From positions 808,175-872,174 of the forward strand of contig NZ_KB903360.1 in NCBI RefSeq assembly GCF_000379665.1: 64,000 nt of DNA, given 5' to 3'. Made by a program: the position numbers and the translations under genes. The notes beneath the pieces are model-generated. The model saw only the letters and a program-made list of their open reading frames with translations, had not been told where the DNA came from and searched no databases. Source of the DNA: Butyricimonas synergistica DSM 23225. GTDB taxonomy: Bacteria; Bacteroidota; Bacteroidia; Bacteroidales; Marinifilaceae. Position 1 is the stretch's first letter. Each line of letters starts with the position of its first letter. Of this stretch, positions 45,853-54,938 are shown one piece after another.

Positions 45853-46287
45853 AAGAGCCTCTTGATATACCATGACGTATTCTTTGTGTCCGGTGTCTTC
45901 GTCTGTTTGTTCTCGGGAGATTTTGAAACCTTGACGTAGATAGAACGAGAAGGCTTGCGTGTTCTCTAGATAGACTTTCAATTCCAATTTTGTTCTTAGC
46001 TTTTTAGCGTGTGCCATCAGGGCTTGACCTATGCCTTGTCCATGGTAATCCGGGGCTACAAATATACCGGCGATGTAATCTTCCGAGAGGGTGAGGAATC
46101 CTGCGATATTTCCGGTTGTGTCATCCGTGTAGACGTATGTTTCATTTTGAGGTAGGTATATATCACGTACGTCTTTAACGAGGTTTTCCCAGTAAGCAAG
46201 TGGGATAAAGTGATGACCGACGCTCGATGCTTCCAGCCATACTCGGATGATGGCGTCTTCATCTTCTTGACGAAATTTTCTAATCAT
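45844..46287 (-). CDS. GNAT family N-acetyltransferase
   Basis: The 147-residue protein has the acetyl-CoA-binding motif IFVAPDYHGQGIGQALM (about residues 75-91, R/Q-x-x-G-x-G/A type) and the C-terminal YLENTQAFSFYLRQGFKISRE, resembling the YjaB/Ypea-type group. Substrate is unknown; small molecules or protein N-termini are typical. It is convergent with the thioredoxin lipoprotein, overlapping it tail to tail by 9 nt, so the two transcripts must overlap. Confidence 0.88.
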   Translation of the reverse strand: MIRKFRQEDEDAIIRVWLEASSVGHHFIPLAYWENLVKDVRDIYLPQNETYVYTDDTTGNIAGFLTLSEDYIAGIFVAPDYHGQGIGQALMAHAKKLRTKLELKVYLENTQAFSFYLRQGFKISREQTDEDTGHKEYVMVYQEALSV

Positions 46288-46490
46288 GTTTCAATTTATT
46301 TATACAGGGTAAATGTAGTAAAAATAATATGAATACATTTTCTTGTGTTTTTATAGCGATAAGAATATATTTTCAAAAAAAAGTTCTTTCTTTGTATAGT
46401 CATTATTCGAGAGGGGGAAGATTACATGTGGATTTTTTTTACGATGGGGACTTTACTCCCCGGGAATGTGCTTGTTTAAATGTATTTACA

Positions 46491-49241
46491 ATGGTAAACT
46501 GTAACATAAAGGATAAGTCAATAGATTTCGTGTCTTTTGAACAATTATTCGAGGAAATTCGTTTCACGGAGGATGAAGCGTTCGTTTTTGAGAAATACAC
46601 TTGTGATTATGACTTTACTTCTGTCGAGAAGCGAGGACCGGAGTGGATTTTTTCTTTGTTGAATGTTGTTAGGGCGGAATTGGCAGGGGACGAGATCGTG
46701 ATAGAGGACTATCGTCACTTGAACGGCGTGTTTATTCGTATTCTGGAATGGCTGATCGAGGGATCCACTTACTTGAAATGTTACGAGGGGGTCAAGTTGA
46801 ATGATTCCCGGATGCTCGTGGAACGCTATTTGGATGAAGCTATCGCGGCGAGAGAGGCGATTCGCCTGATCGACACGGAAGGCGATGGAGATTATGTGAC
46901 CGAGAAGTTGCAGAAACAGACGCTGTCCGGCTATTTGTTCAAGAAGTCATTGGTATGGATTACCTTATCGACTATCGTGCGCTTTAGTCCCAGGTTATAC
47001 CTTCTCCCGGCAGAGGGATTTGTCCTTTTGGTGTATCACACGTTGAATAAGAACTTCCCGAGAGTCACGGAGAGTTTGAACGAGCGGGTGGCTTTAATTC
47101 GGGAGCAGGATGATATCTTGAGTTTCGAGGGAAGGACGGAAGATCAGATCCTTGATGCGCTTTGGATTCTGGGCGCAAAGCTTCTGTCGGGAGTTCCCGT
47201 GCAGGAAGAATTGGCAAGCCTGCGTTCCATGTTCTTCAGATATTTGTATATTTTGCGGGGTAAGAAAGACGAGTTGTTCCGCAAGAATGCTTTCAATTCA
47301 CTTTTGTTCTACCAGAAGAACCCGGTATTCGCGTGGGAAGATTTGTTGAAGTTTTCAATCGACGAGTTGGTTGCAGTGATCGAGTTGAAATCGGTCGAGG
47401 CATTGAGGAATTGCCAGGGACGGATGTTTGATGGAAGGGGGCAATTGTTGGTGGACAACAAGGCGATAACCATATCGTCAGCTACTTCCATGAAATTCGA
47501 TGCCGTGATGGAAATTGACGGGCTTGCCTTGAAGGTCGGGAGTAACCGGAGGAAGTTGAATTTCGAGGGAGAATTTGCGGAAGTGACGAAGACGTGGAGA
47601 GGCGTGTTTGCTGACTTCTCGGATGACTTGAAGAAGAATATACTGAAAAGGAAACGCCCGCCCGAGGGTGCGGTGGTGAATATCAGGATAAAATTAATAT
47701 ATAACCAGAACCCGACATTGATGTTCGTTTCTATCGTGGACGACCAGTACGAGGGGGATGGGGTGCTCCACGTGAGTCATATTACCCGGGCAAAGTTGGA
47801 TACCCTCGAGGGTATTTTTCAACCTGGCGATCTGTTGATGGCGAGCGTGGTCGAGTCGACGGAGGAGAAACTTCAATTCTCGATCTGGGAGGAATTGAAT
47901 CGTTCGGCTGTCGCTCGTTTGCAAGTCGGCGACCCGTGTAACGCATTGTTCTTGTACGAGAAGAATGAGATGCGGATTTGGCTTGCCGAGAATGGGTACA
48001 TGGTCTATACCGGGGGGGCGGGAGAGATGAATTTACGGGAGAATGATTGTTATTCGTTGGTACTGACAGAAGTTCCCACCCGGGGACGAATAAAAGGAGA
48101 GGTCGTGCAACCCTCTGCCGAGGCGTTTGACCGTCATGATGCGGTAGCGAATCTGGTGAACGAGTATTTGGAGGATTGCAAACGTTTTAGGGAAGGTGAA
48201 GTACAGGCTAATTTCAACACGGGTAAAATAGAACGCTCTATCGATATTTCGGAAGGATACGTGAAGGAGTTGATTCGCCTGTTGCAATATTACGTGACAC
48301 GTGACATTAGCCTGGACAATCTCAACCTGCTTTACTTTATCCGTTTGCTCGCCCATATATTGAGTAACAATCGTTTAAAGACGTATTACGATTGCTTGAT
48401 AAATTATTTGATTATAAGATATGAATTTGTAGAGGGAGGGAACTTGGTGAATATCGATTGTGATCTTCTGGAACGGGATTTCCATCATTTCCCCGCCTTG
48501 CAACGGCAATGGACGGTGATCAAGATGCTTGCGGCGTGCAAAGATCGTTCCCGGGAGGACGATTTGGTCCGTTATTCCCATTCGGACGACGGGGATATTG
48601 CGAATGTCGCTAGATATCTATTGGAAAAAGAATTGCCCGGACGTATGGTTGGAAATTCCCGACTGATACATGACGAGCTTCTGGCTTTACTGTCTTTCAA
48701 GGGATATGTGCAGGAACCCGAAGAAGAACTGACGTTTGGAGATCGGGGTGTCGATCGAGAGTTCGAGCCGTCAATCGTTTATTCGGCAGGTGCCAAGAGT
48801 GCTGACGTGGAAAGGCAGATCGACGCAGTGATGCGTGCGATATGCGGTTTTCTGAACGGTCAAGGCGGTGTAATATACATCGGGGTGGATGATGACGGGC
48901 AACCTGTTGGGGTACAAGACGATTTGGATTACTTGTATTGTACTCCGGACAAGTATGAATTGTTCCTTCACAAGAGAATTATAGAAGCATTCGGCGCTGA
49001 TGTTGATAGTGTGATTGTGATCCGGAGTAAGGAAATAGGTAATGATTTGGTTTTTGCCGTGTCAGTGCCTCCATATCACCAGGTCGTCAAGTACGATTCT
49101 ATCGTTTGGGAAAGACAGGATGATGTGTTGGTCGAGATGCAGGAGGAAGATGTGAAAGCGTTGAAAGAACTGCGGAAAGTGGCAGGATCGAGAGTGTCGG
49201 CTCGTGAGCCCTTATTCCCAGAGGATGAAGGATTTCATTAA
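46491..49241 (+). CDS. Large orphan protein with S1-like and Schlafen/AlbA_2-like regions
   Basis: The start is set at the ATG at 46491 (916 residues). An in-frame ATG at 46329 adds 54 residues that read like promoter-region DNA. The N-terminal 350 residues are mostly helical and unrecognised. A middle part (about residues 385-540) looks like one or two S1/OB-type RNA-binding units (GAVVNIRIKLI, GVLHVSHITRAKL). Near the C-terminus (about residues 770-870) is an AlbA_2/Schlafen-like core, with AVMRAICGFLNGQGGVIYIGVDDDGQPVG as its hallmark. Schlafen-like domains act in RNA cleavage and, in some bacteria, phage defence. The gene stands alone between a GNAT gene and locus B. No function can be assigned. 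Confidence 0.65.
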   Translation: MVNCNIKDKSIDFVSFEQLFEEIRFTEDEAFVFEKYTCDYDFTSVEKRGPEWIFSLLNVVRAELAGDEIVIEDYRHLNGVFIRILEWLIEGSTYLKCYEGVKLNDSRMLVERYLDEAIAAREAIRLIDTEGDGDYVTEKLQKQTLSGYLFKKSLVWITLSTIVRFSPRLYLLPAEGFVLLVYHTLNKNFPRVTESLNERVALIREQDDILSFEGRTEDQILDALWILGAKLLSGVPVQEELASLRSMFFRYLYILRGKKDELFRKNAFNSLLFYQKNPVFAWEDLLKFSIDELVAVIELKSVEALRNCQGRMFDGRGQLLVDNKAITISSATSMKFDAVMEIDGLALKVGSNRRKLNFEGEFAEVTKTWRGVFADFSDDLKKNILKRKRPPEGAVVNIRIKLIYNQNPTLMFVSIVDDQYEGDGVLHVSHITRAKLDTLEGIFQPGDLLMASVVESTEEKLQFSIWEELNRSAVARLQVGDPCNALFLYEKNEMRIWLAENGYMVYTGGAGEMNLRENDCYSLVLTEVPTRGRIKGEVVQPSAEAFDRHDAVANLVNEYLEDCKRFREGEVQANFNTGKIERSIDISEGYVKELIRLLQYYVTRDISLDNLNLLYFIRLLAHILSNNRLKTYYDCLINYLIIRYEFVEGGNLVNIDCDLLERDFHHFPALQRQWTVIKMLAACKDRSREDDLVRYSHSDDGDIANVARYLLEKELPGRMVGNSRLIHDELLALLSFKGYVQEPEEELTFGDRGVDREFEPSIVYSAGAKSADVERQIDAVMRAICGFLNGQGGVIYIGVDDDGQPVGVQDDLDYLYCTPDKYELFLHKRIIEAFGADVDSVIVIRSKEIGNDLVFAVSVPPYHQVVKYDSIVWERQDDVLVEMQEEDVKALKELRKVAGSRVSAREPLFPEDEGFH

Positions 49242-49313
49242 AAAAGTTTCAGAATTGGGATATGAAAGGGGTAATCTTGGCTGCCCTTTTCTGTTTGTTG
49301 CTGTCGGACTGAA

Positions 49314-49823
49314 CTACTCTATCTCGTAGTTACCGGAATTGAAATATTCCCGGAGTTTACGGATGGCGGCGTATTTTAATGTTTTTATCGTGTTCACGGA
49401 GATACCCATGGTTTGTGCGATCTCTTTGTTCTCGTAACCGGACAATACAAGGCGCATGATACGAGCGCTTTGGAGTGGTAACGTCTTGATTGCGTTAATT
49501 AAAGCTTGGTTTGTGTCTTCCGCTATCAACAGGTTTAGGACTTGAGGGTCTTCTTGTTCCTCAATTTCTAGTTTGGAATACCTTTGGTTTTCCCGTTGTA
49601 ATCCTCTCAAGTAATTCAAGGATTCATTTTTTACCATGGTATAAAGAAAGTTATTTATAGTGTTGATTTCTTGTTGTTTATGCTGATTTTCCCAAAATTT
49701 GATAATGACTTCCTGCGCGATGTCTTTAGCAACTTCCGAGGAACCGACAAAACGAACGGCAACGGCACACAAAGCAGCATAGTGTTCTTTTATGAATGTT
49801 TCTAATTCATCGTTTTTCCTCAT
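49314..49823 (-). CDS. ECF sigma factor (locus B), divergent from its FecR
   Basis: The ATG at 49821-49823 gives 169 residues; a further 10 N-terminal residues are possible from an upstream start. Region 2 (LCAVAVRFVGSSEVAKDIAQEVIIKFWEN) and region 4 (LPLQSARIMRLVLSGYENKEIAQTMGISVNTIKTLK) are complete. It faces away from the FecR gene of locus B, unlike loci A and C. Sigma and anti-sigma are therefore transcribed from opposite promoters in the roughly 230-bp gap. It should control the SusC promoter at 51314-51368. Confidence 0.92.
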   Translation of the reverse strand: MRKNDELETFIKEHYAALCAVAVRFVGSSEVAKDIAQEVIIKFWENQHKQQEINTINNFLYTMVKNESLNYLRGLQRENQRYSKLEIEEQEDPQVLNLLIAEDTNQALINAIKTLPLQSARIMRLVLSGYENKEIAQTMGISVNTIKTLKYAAIRKLREYFNSGNYEIE

Positions 49824-50057
49824 CTTAATAATCGTTCGTTTTTTAATATTCAAAAATAGCTTTATTGCTTTTTCATATTCATTATTAATTTATTATAAAA
49901 GCCAAATTGCGGCTATATACTAGTATTCTCGAATTGTTTTAAACGAAGGTAAAATAATATCATGTTGCAAGTTTAAAAATAATTTTTGAATTTTTCTTGT
50001 TTTCATTCATCCCGTCTCTCTTTTTGTGGTGTCTATATAGAAACAAGTGGAAAAATA

Positions 50058-51281
50058 ATGACATACAATAAAGCACAGATACTGGCACAAATAATCATTC
50101 GGGTAAAGTTGGGTGCGGCTTCCGAGGAAGAAAGGGAAGTCTTGGGGGCATGGCTGGACGAGTGTGAAGAAAATCGCCAGTTGTATAAAAATATTATTCG
50201 TTGGAAATGTATCGGGGAACGCTTGAGGTTGGAGGATGAAATCAACCAGACAACTGATTTCAAACGGGTACACCGAGTCGTTTCGAGGCGTTTGGCGTAC
50301 AAGAATTCGGGACAAAAGCGATGGGTTCGAGTGGCGTGGACTTCCGGCGTTGCGGCTGTATGTCTATATGGGATGTTCTTTATTTGGAATTTAATGCGGC
50401 AACCGGATATGCCGTTAGTCTCAAGTGAACAACGGAAAGTGCGAGAAACGGAAATATCTCCAAAACAGGGAAAAGTGATGCTGGTACTTGAAGACGGTCG
50501 GCAAATCGGTTTGGAACGTGATGCTTCCGATAGTATAAAATTGGCACAAATAACGATTGTTGAGACTGGAAAAAGTTTGCAGTACAAGCCGATTGTGGAT
50601 TCCATTTCCCCCTCGCAAGAGGTGATTCATAAAATATACACGACAATCGGGGGCGACTATTTACTAGTATTAAGTGACGGAACACGGGTTTGGTTGAATG
50701 CCGAGACTGAATTGGAATATCCCGCGCAATTCGTGGGGAAAGAAAGGAAGGTAAAATTGACAGGAGAGGCTTATTTTGAAGTGATGCCCGATGCGGAAAG
50801 ACCGTTTGTTGTGGAAACGGGCAATATGCAGACTCGTGTCCTTGGGACCTCTTTTAATATAAACGCTTACACGAACGAAGGAGCTATTTACACCACCTTG
50901 TTGTCCGGTAAGGTTGAGGTCAGTTTGGCGGATTGTATGGTGGACGTGGCTCCCGTGGTATTGGAACCGGGAATGCAATCTTACTGGAAGCGAGGTGCTA
51001 GTGATTTTGAGTTGAGAGAAGTGGACTTGGATAACGTGATCGCTTGGCGCTATGGCGTTTTCGTGTTTAATGAGGATTGTCTTGACGTGGTGACCCGGGT
51101 TCTGTCTCGGTGGTATGGCGTGCGATTCGTGGAGGACGGTGGTGGTATAGGACGTCATACTTTTAGCGGGAAAATAAGTAAGGATGAAAAATTGGAATCC
51201 ATTTTGAAGATATTGACCTTGGCGGGAGGTCCTGAATTTAAACGAGAGGGGGATATAGTACATGTAATTGAGAGAAAATAA
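50058..51281 (+). CDS. FecR-family anti-sigma factor (locus B)
   Basis: The ATG at 50058 gives 407 residues; an upstream in-frame codon at 49986 would add 24 residues unlike FecR. The protein has a cytoplasmic sigma-binding region and one membrane helix (about residues 97-116, VAWTSGVAAVCLYGMFFIWN). The periplasmic FecR core contains YTTIGGDYLLVLSDGTRVWLNAE and GEAYFEVMPDAERPFVVE. A C-terminal DUF4974-like domain follows (FNEDCLDVVTRVLSRWYGVRF). It should keep the divergent sigma factor inactive until the SusC STN domain signals. A hairpin follows its stop codon. Confidence 0.93.
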   Translation: MTYNKAQILAQIIIRVKLGAASEEEREVLGAWLDECEENRQLYKNIIRWKCIGERLRLEDEINQTTDFKRVHRVVSRRLAYKNSGQKRWVRVAWTSGVAAVCLYGMFFIWNLMRQPDMPLVSSEQRKVRETEISPKQGKVMLVLEDGRQIGLERDASDSIKLAQITIVETGKSLQYKPIVDSISPSQEVIHKIYTTIGGDYLLVLSDGTRVWLNAETELEYPAQFVGKERKVKLTGEAYFEVMPDAERPFVVETGNMQTRVLGTSFNINAYTNEGAIYTTLLSGKVEVSLADCMVDVAPVVLEPGMQSYWKRGASDFELREVDLDNVIAWRYGVFVFNEDCLDVVTRVLSRWYGVRFVEDGGGIGRHTFSGKISKDEKLESILKILTLAGGPEFKREGDIVHVIERK

Positions 51282-51284
51282 GAA

Positions 51285-51313
51285 ACCGGGAACGCATTGC
51301 AGGCGTTCCCGGT
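51285..51313 (+). terminator. Strong hairpin between fecR and susC in locus B
   Basis: A perfect 11-bp GC-rich stem (51285-51295 with 51303-51313) with a 7-nt loop starts 3 nt after the FecR stop. It has no T-tract. It most likely attenuates or processes readthrough, leaving susC to its own sigma-dependent promoter in 51314-51368. Confidence 0.7.
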
Positions 51314-51368
51314 GATATCATCCTTGTTGATAGCAAGGAACGTGTTTAATTAAAAACAAAACAAAGCT

Positions 51369-54300
51369 ATGAAAAAAAACTACAAGACAAAAAAGTTTTG
51401 TAGACTTTCGATCAAATGTAGTATGTTGTTATGCAGTATTTTGATACTGGGAATAGCATCTACATTTACGGGTTCGGTAGTCTACGGGCAAAAAGCGGTT
51501 CAGCGATTTCCTTTGAAACTCGAAAGCGTAAGCGTCTTGGATGCACTTCGGGAAATAAACCGTTTGAGTGGCAACTCGGTCATTTTCAAGAAAGAGGAAG
51601 TCGAAAAGGAGACCAAACGAGTCACCGTGGATTTGAAAGACGTAATCACGCTGGAAGCTGTCAGGGCTTGTCTGGCGGGAACTAAGTTATCATGCACGGA
51701 GAGTGACGGCAAAGTGGTAGTTATCCCGGAAAAGGAGCAGAAAGCGAAGATTGTGTCGGGAATTATATCCGATGCCTTGGGACAGCCTTTGCCAGGAGCT
51801 ACGGTTGTCGTGAAGGGAACGGCGTCTAGAATCGGTACTAGTGCGAACGTGAACGGGGAGTACCAGATTGTGGTCCCCGCAGGCACGAGTGTCCTAGTCT
51901 ATTCTTTTATTGGTTACAAATCGAAAGAAGTCGATATCAAAGAACAGACGAAAATCAACGTGACGCTGGAGGAGGATGTGAAGAACGTAGACGAAGTCGT
52001 GGTGGTAGCCTACGGGACGCAGAATAAGCGGGACGTACTCGGGGCGATGTCCACGGTGAATGCCGATGACATCAAGGATATTCCCTCTCCGTCACTTGCT
52101 AATCTTTTGCAAGGACGGGTTGCCGGGATGAGTGTTATCAACATGACGGGAGCTCCCGGGGGCGGAGGTACTTCCATTTCCATTCGTGGGTTCAATAGTT
52201 TGTCGGTAGAGGCAGCACAACGATTCAGCAACCCGCTGTGGGTAATTGACGGGGTTCCTATGTATAGTTTTACCTCTCCGGTCAGCGGTTTGAATACTTT
52301 GGCGGAAATTGATCCCAAGGACATCGAGTCCGTGCAAGTGTTGAAAGATGCGGCGTCTGCATCAATTTACGGGTCGCGTGCGGCAAATGGGGTGATTTTG
52401 GTGACGACTAAAAAAGGACGTTTCAATCAAAAGGCGAAGGTGAGCGTAAATGTGTCACAGACTTGGATATTTAACCCCTCTTTGCCGGATCTTATGGGAG
52501 GAAACCGGGAGCGTTATCACCGCATGGAAGCCTTGAGAAATTACCAGGAAGCCGGTTTTAGTGATGAGCAAAACCGTTACGTGTACGTGGGGTCATATAA
52601 AGAGGCTTATTTGCGGGACATCATGTATGATTATTTTTGGGGTAAGGGAAATGGTGCGGGAGTTCCCCTGTATCAAGATAGCTTGAATAAATTTTACAAC
52701 AATTCCACGAACCTTTTTGATTATTATTTCCGTACGGCACGGGTGACGGATGCGAGCCTGCAATTGACCGGGGGGGCGGAACGTGTGACTTATAACTTCG
52801 GTTTGGGCTACTATTCGGAAACGGGAGTGTTGAAAGGTACAGGATTCAATCGTATGAAGTTGATTTCGAATATCACCGTGAAACCGATGGATAAGATGGA
52901 TGCTAATTTGCGTTTTTACTTGGCGTATACGGATCGTAGCCGTTCTTCCGAGGAGATGAACACGTATTCGTTTAACACGGGAACCGACTTGGAGCAAATA
53001 CCTAAAGAGTTATTGGTGACTTCAACGCTTTATCCGGGTGAGGGTACACCTGCTTTTGACGAGGCTACCAAGCGTTTCCGGGGCACCAAGGAGAAAAATG
53101 ATTCTTATCGTGCAAGAGCTAGTTTTGACGCCAGTTATGAGTTTATCAAAGGTTTGTCTTTTAAAACGTCTGTTGCGTTGGATTATTCTCAGCAAAACGT
53201 GAATATCTTTTTGCCTTCAAACTTGAACGATTACAACGAATCGTATTCTAGCGGGCAGATTGAACGTTATATGATGCTGTTGAATGAAAATATGTTCACT
53301 TACAAGCGTTCTTTTGCTGAAAATCATAACGTGGATTTTCTGGTGGGATTGTCCTTGCAATCGGATGAAACGAATAAAGTCGGGGGGTATGGTTACAAGG
53401 CTCCCAGTGATTTGATTCATTATGTGCCTTGGTACGGGGGAGCATACGATGTGACAAGCGATCGTCAGTTGAAGGAATTCTTGTCAAAACGGGAAAAAAG
53501 CACGATGATTGGTGTATTCGGTCGTTTGAATTATAATTATATGCAGAAATATTTGCTTTCCTTCAGTTTGAGGCGTGACGGAAGTTCCAAGTTTGGTGAG
53601 GATGTGCGTTGGGCAACTTTCCCTGCTTATGCTGTCGGTTATGCTTTTTCCGAAGAACCGTTTATGGATTGGGCTGAAAATGTGTTGGATTATGCGAAAA
53701 TCCGGCTTAGTTACGGGAAATCGGGAAAACAATTTTCCCAGCCTTATATCGCTTTAGGATTGTTGGAACCTGCGGCGTCGTTCCTTGGTAATCCGACAGT
53801 CAACCCGGAGTGGAATGAAGGATTGTTCAATCCCACGTTGACGTGGGAGGAAACAGATCAGTATGATTTCGGATTGGATCTCGATTTATTTAATTATAGG
53901 TTGAACGTGGTGCTGGATTATTACTATCGTTATACCGATAAATTGTTGTACAATGTGACTTTGCCGGGGAACTATTCGGGATATATTAAACAGTGGCAGA
54001 ACGCTTATGCGATTTCCAACGAGGGGATCGAGTTGCAAATCAAGTGGGATATTTTACGTCGGGACAACCTGAAATGGGACATGACTTTCAATATAGCTCG
54101 TAACTGGAATCGCTTGGAAAAGAGTCTTAACGGGGTGGATTTCCAGACGTACGGGGATGCCGGTTATTTTGACAGTAACGTGAGTGTTATTGGCAAGCCG
54201 CTAAATGGTCTTTACGTGTATAAAGATAAAGGGTATTATAATAGCGATGAGGAGGTGCCTTATATTTACGAGGACGGGCGTAAGATTTATTTACGCGGTG

Positions 54301-54938
54301 ATAGTTATCGTCAATATTATCGCGCGGGTGATAGGATTTTGATGGATATGGATGGTAATGGTTCGGTGGCAACTTCATGGCCTTTGCTGGAAGATAGGGT
54401 ATACGCGGGTTCGCCTCTGCCGAAAGCTAGTGGCGGTATTATTTCGACGTTAAACTGGAAGGGTTTTGACGTGAATATGTTGTTTTCTTACGTGCTTGGT
54501 CGTCATATCTTGAATGCCGGGAAAGGTGCTTCCGTGGGAACGAGTTTGGGATTGACATTGGATGATTTGACCAAGCCTGTTTTTGCTGATCTGGATAAAG
54601 TTACTTTCTGGCAGAAACCGGGAGACAAGGCTGATTTCCCCATGAATCGCTTGGAATCCGGGTTGGGTAACTTCACGACGATACTCAGTTCTAACGTGGA
54701 GAATGTGAGTTACTTGAAATTGAAAACTTTGACAATCGGGTACACTTTGCCCCAAAAATGGACAAGGTGTGCCGGAATGGAAAGTGCGCGGGTATTTATT
54801 TCCGGGGAGAATTTGTTTACGATTACCAATTACACGGGACCTGACCCAGAATCTGTTGACGTGGTTACCGGTGTGGATAATTTTGGCAATTACCCGCTTA
54901 GTACGCGTGTCACGTTAGGTTTAACCCTTAATTTCTGA
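51369..54938 (+). CDS. SusC/RagA TonB-dependent transporter with STN domain (locus B)
   Basis: The 1189-residue protein has a long signal region (about residues 16-42). A STN domain covers about residues 47-120 (FPLKLESVSVLDALREINRLSG). A carboxypeptidase-regulatory-like domain covers about residues 128-200, with TonB box VDEVVVVAYG. Plug and barrel follow and end in TLGLTLNF. Barrel segments such as EETDQYDFGLDLDLFNYRLNVVLDYYYRY are almost the same as in the locus A transporter, so the two are paralogues. Its stop codon overlaps the SusD start by one base (TGATG). Cargo unknown. Confidence 0.95.
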   Translation: MKKNYKTKKFCRLSIKCSMLLCSILILGIASTFTGSVVYGQKAVQRFPLKLESVSVLDALREINRLSGNSVIFKKEEVEKETKRVTVDLKDVITLEAVRACLAGTKLSCTESDGKVVVIPEKEQKAKIVSGIISDALGQPLPGATVVVKGTASRIGTSANVNGEYQIVVPAGTSVLVYSFIGYKSKEVDIKEQTKINVTLEEDVKNVDEVVVVAYGTQNKRDVLGAMSTVNADDIKDIPSPSLANLLQGRVAGMSVINMTGAPGGGGTSISIRGFNSLSVEAAQRFSNPLWVIDGVPMYSFTSPVSGLNTLAEIDPKDIESVQVLKDAASASIYGSRAANGVILVTTKKGRFNQKAKVSVNVSQTWIFNPSLPDLMGGNRERYHRMEALRNYQEAGFSDEQNRYVYVGSYKEAYLRDIMYDYFWGKGNGAGVPLYQDSLNKFYNNSTNLFDYYFRTARVTDASLQLTGGAERVTYNFGLGYYSETGVLKGTGFNRMKLISNITVKPMDKMDANLRFYLAYTDRSRSSEEMNTYSFNTGTDLEQIPKELLVTSTLYPGEGTPAFDEATKRFRGTKEKNDSYRARASFDASYEFIKGLSFKTSVALDYSQQNVNIFLPSNLNDYNESYSSGQIERYMMLLNENMFTYKRSFAENHNVDFLVGLSLQSDETNKVGGYGYKAPSDLIHYVPWYGGAYDVTSDRQLKEFLSKREKSTMIGVFGRLNYNYMQKYLLSFSLRRDGSSKFGEDVRWATFPAYAVGYAFSEEPFMDWAENVLDYAKIRLSYGKSGKQFSQPYIALGLLEPAASFLGNPTVNPEWNEGLFNPTLTWEETDQYDFGLDLDLFNYRLNVVLDYYYRYTDKLLYNVTLPGNYSGYIKQWQNAYAISNEGIELQIKWDILRRDNLKWDMTFNIARNWNRLEKSLNGVDFQTYGDAGYFDSNVSVIGKPLNGLYVYKDKGYYNSDEEVPYIYEDGRKIYLRGDSYRQYYRAGDRILMDMDGNGSVATSWPLLEDRVYAGSPLPKASGGIISTLNWKGFDVNMLFSYVLGRHILNAGKGASVGTSLGLTLDDLTKPVFADLDKVTFWQKPGDKADFPMNRLESGLGNFTTILSSNVENVSYLKLKTLTIGYTLPQKWTRCAGMESARVFISGENLFTITNYTGPDPESVDVVTGVDNFGNYPLSTRVTLGLTLNF

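Noticed and set aside
46329-46490. 54-residue N-terminal extension of the Schlafen-like protein
   Set aside because: The DNA is A/T-rich and promoter-like, and a good ATG at 46491 opens a more ordinary protein start.
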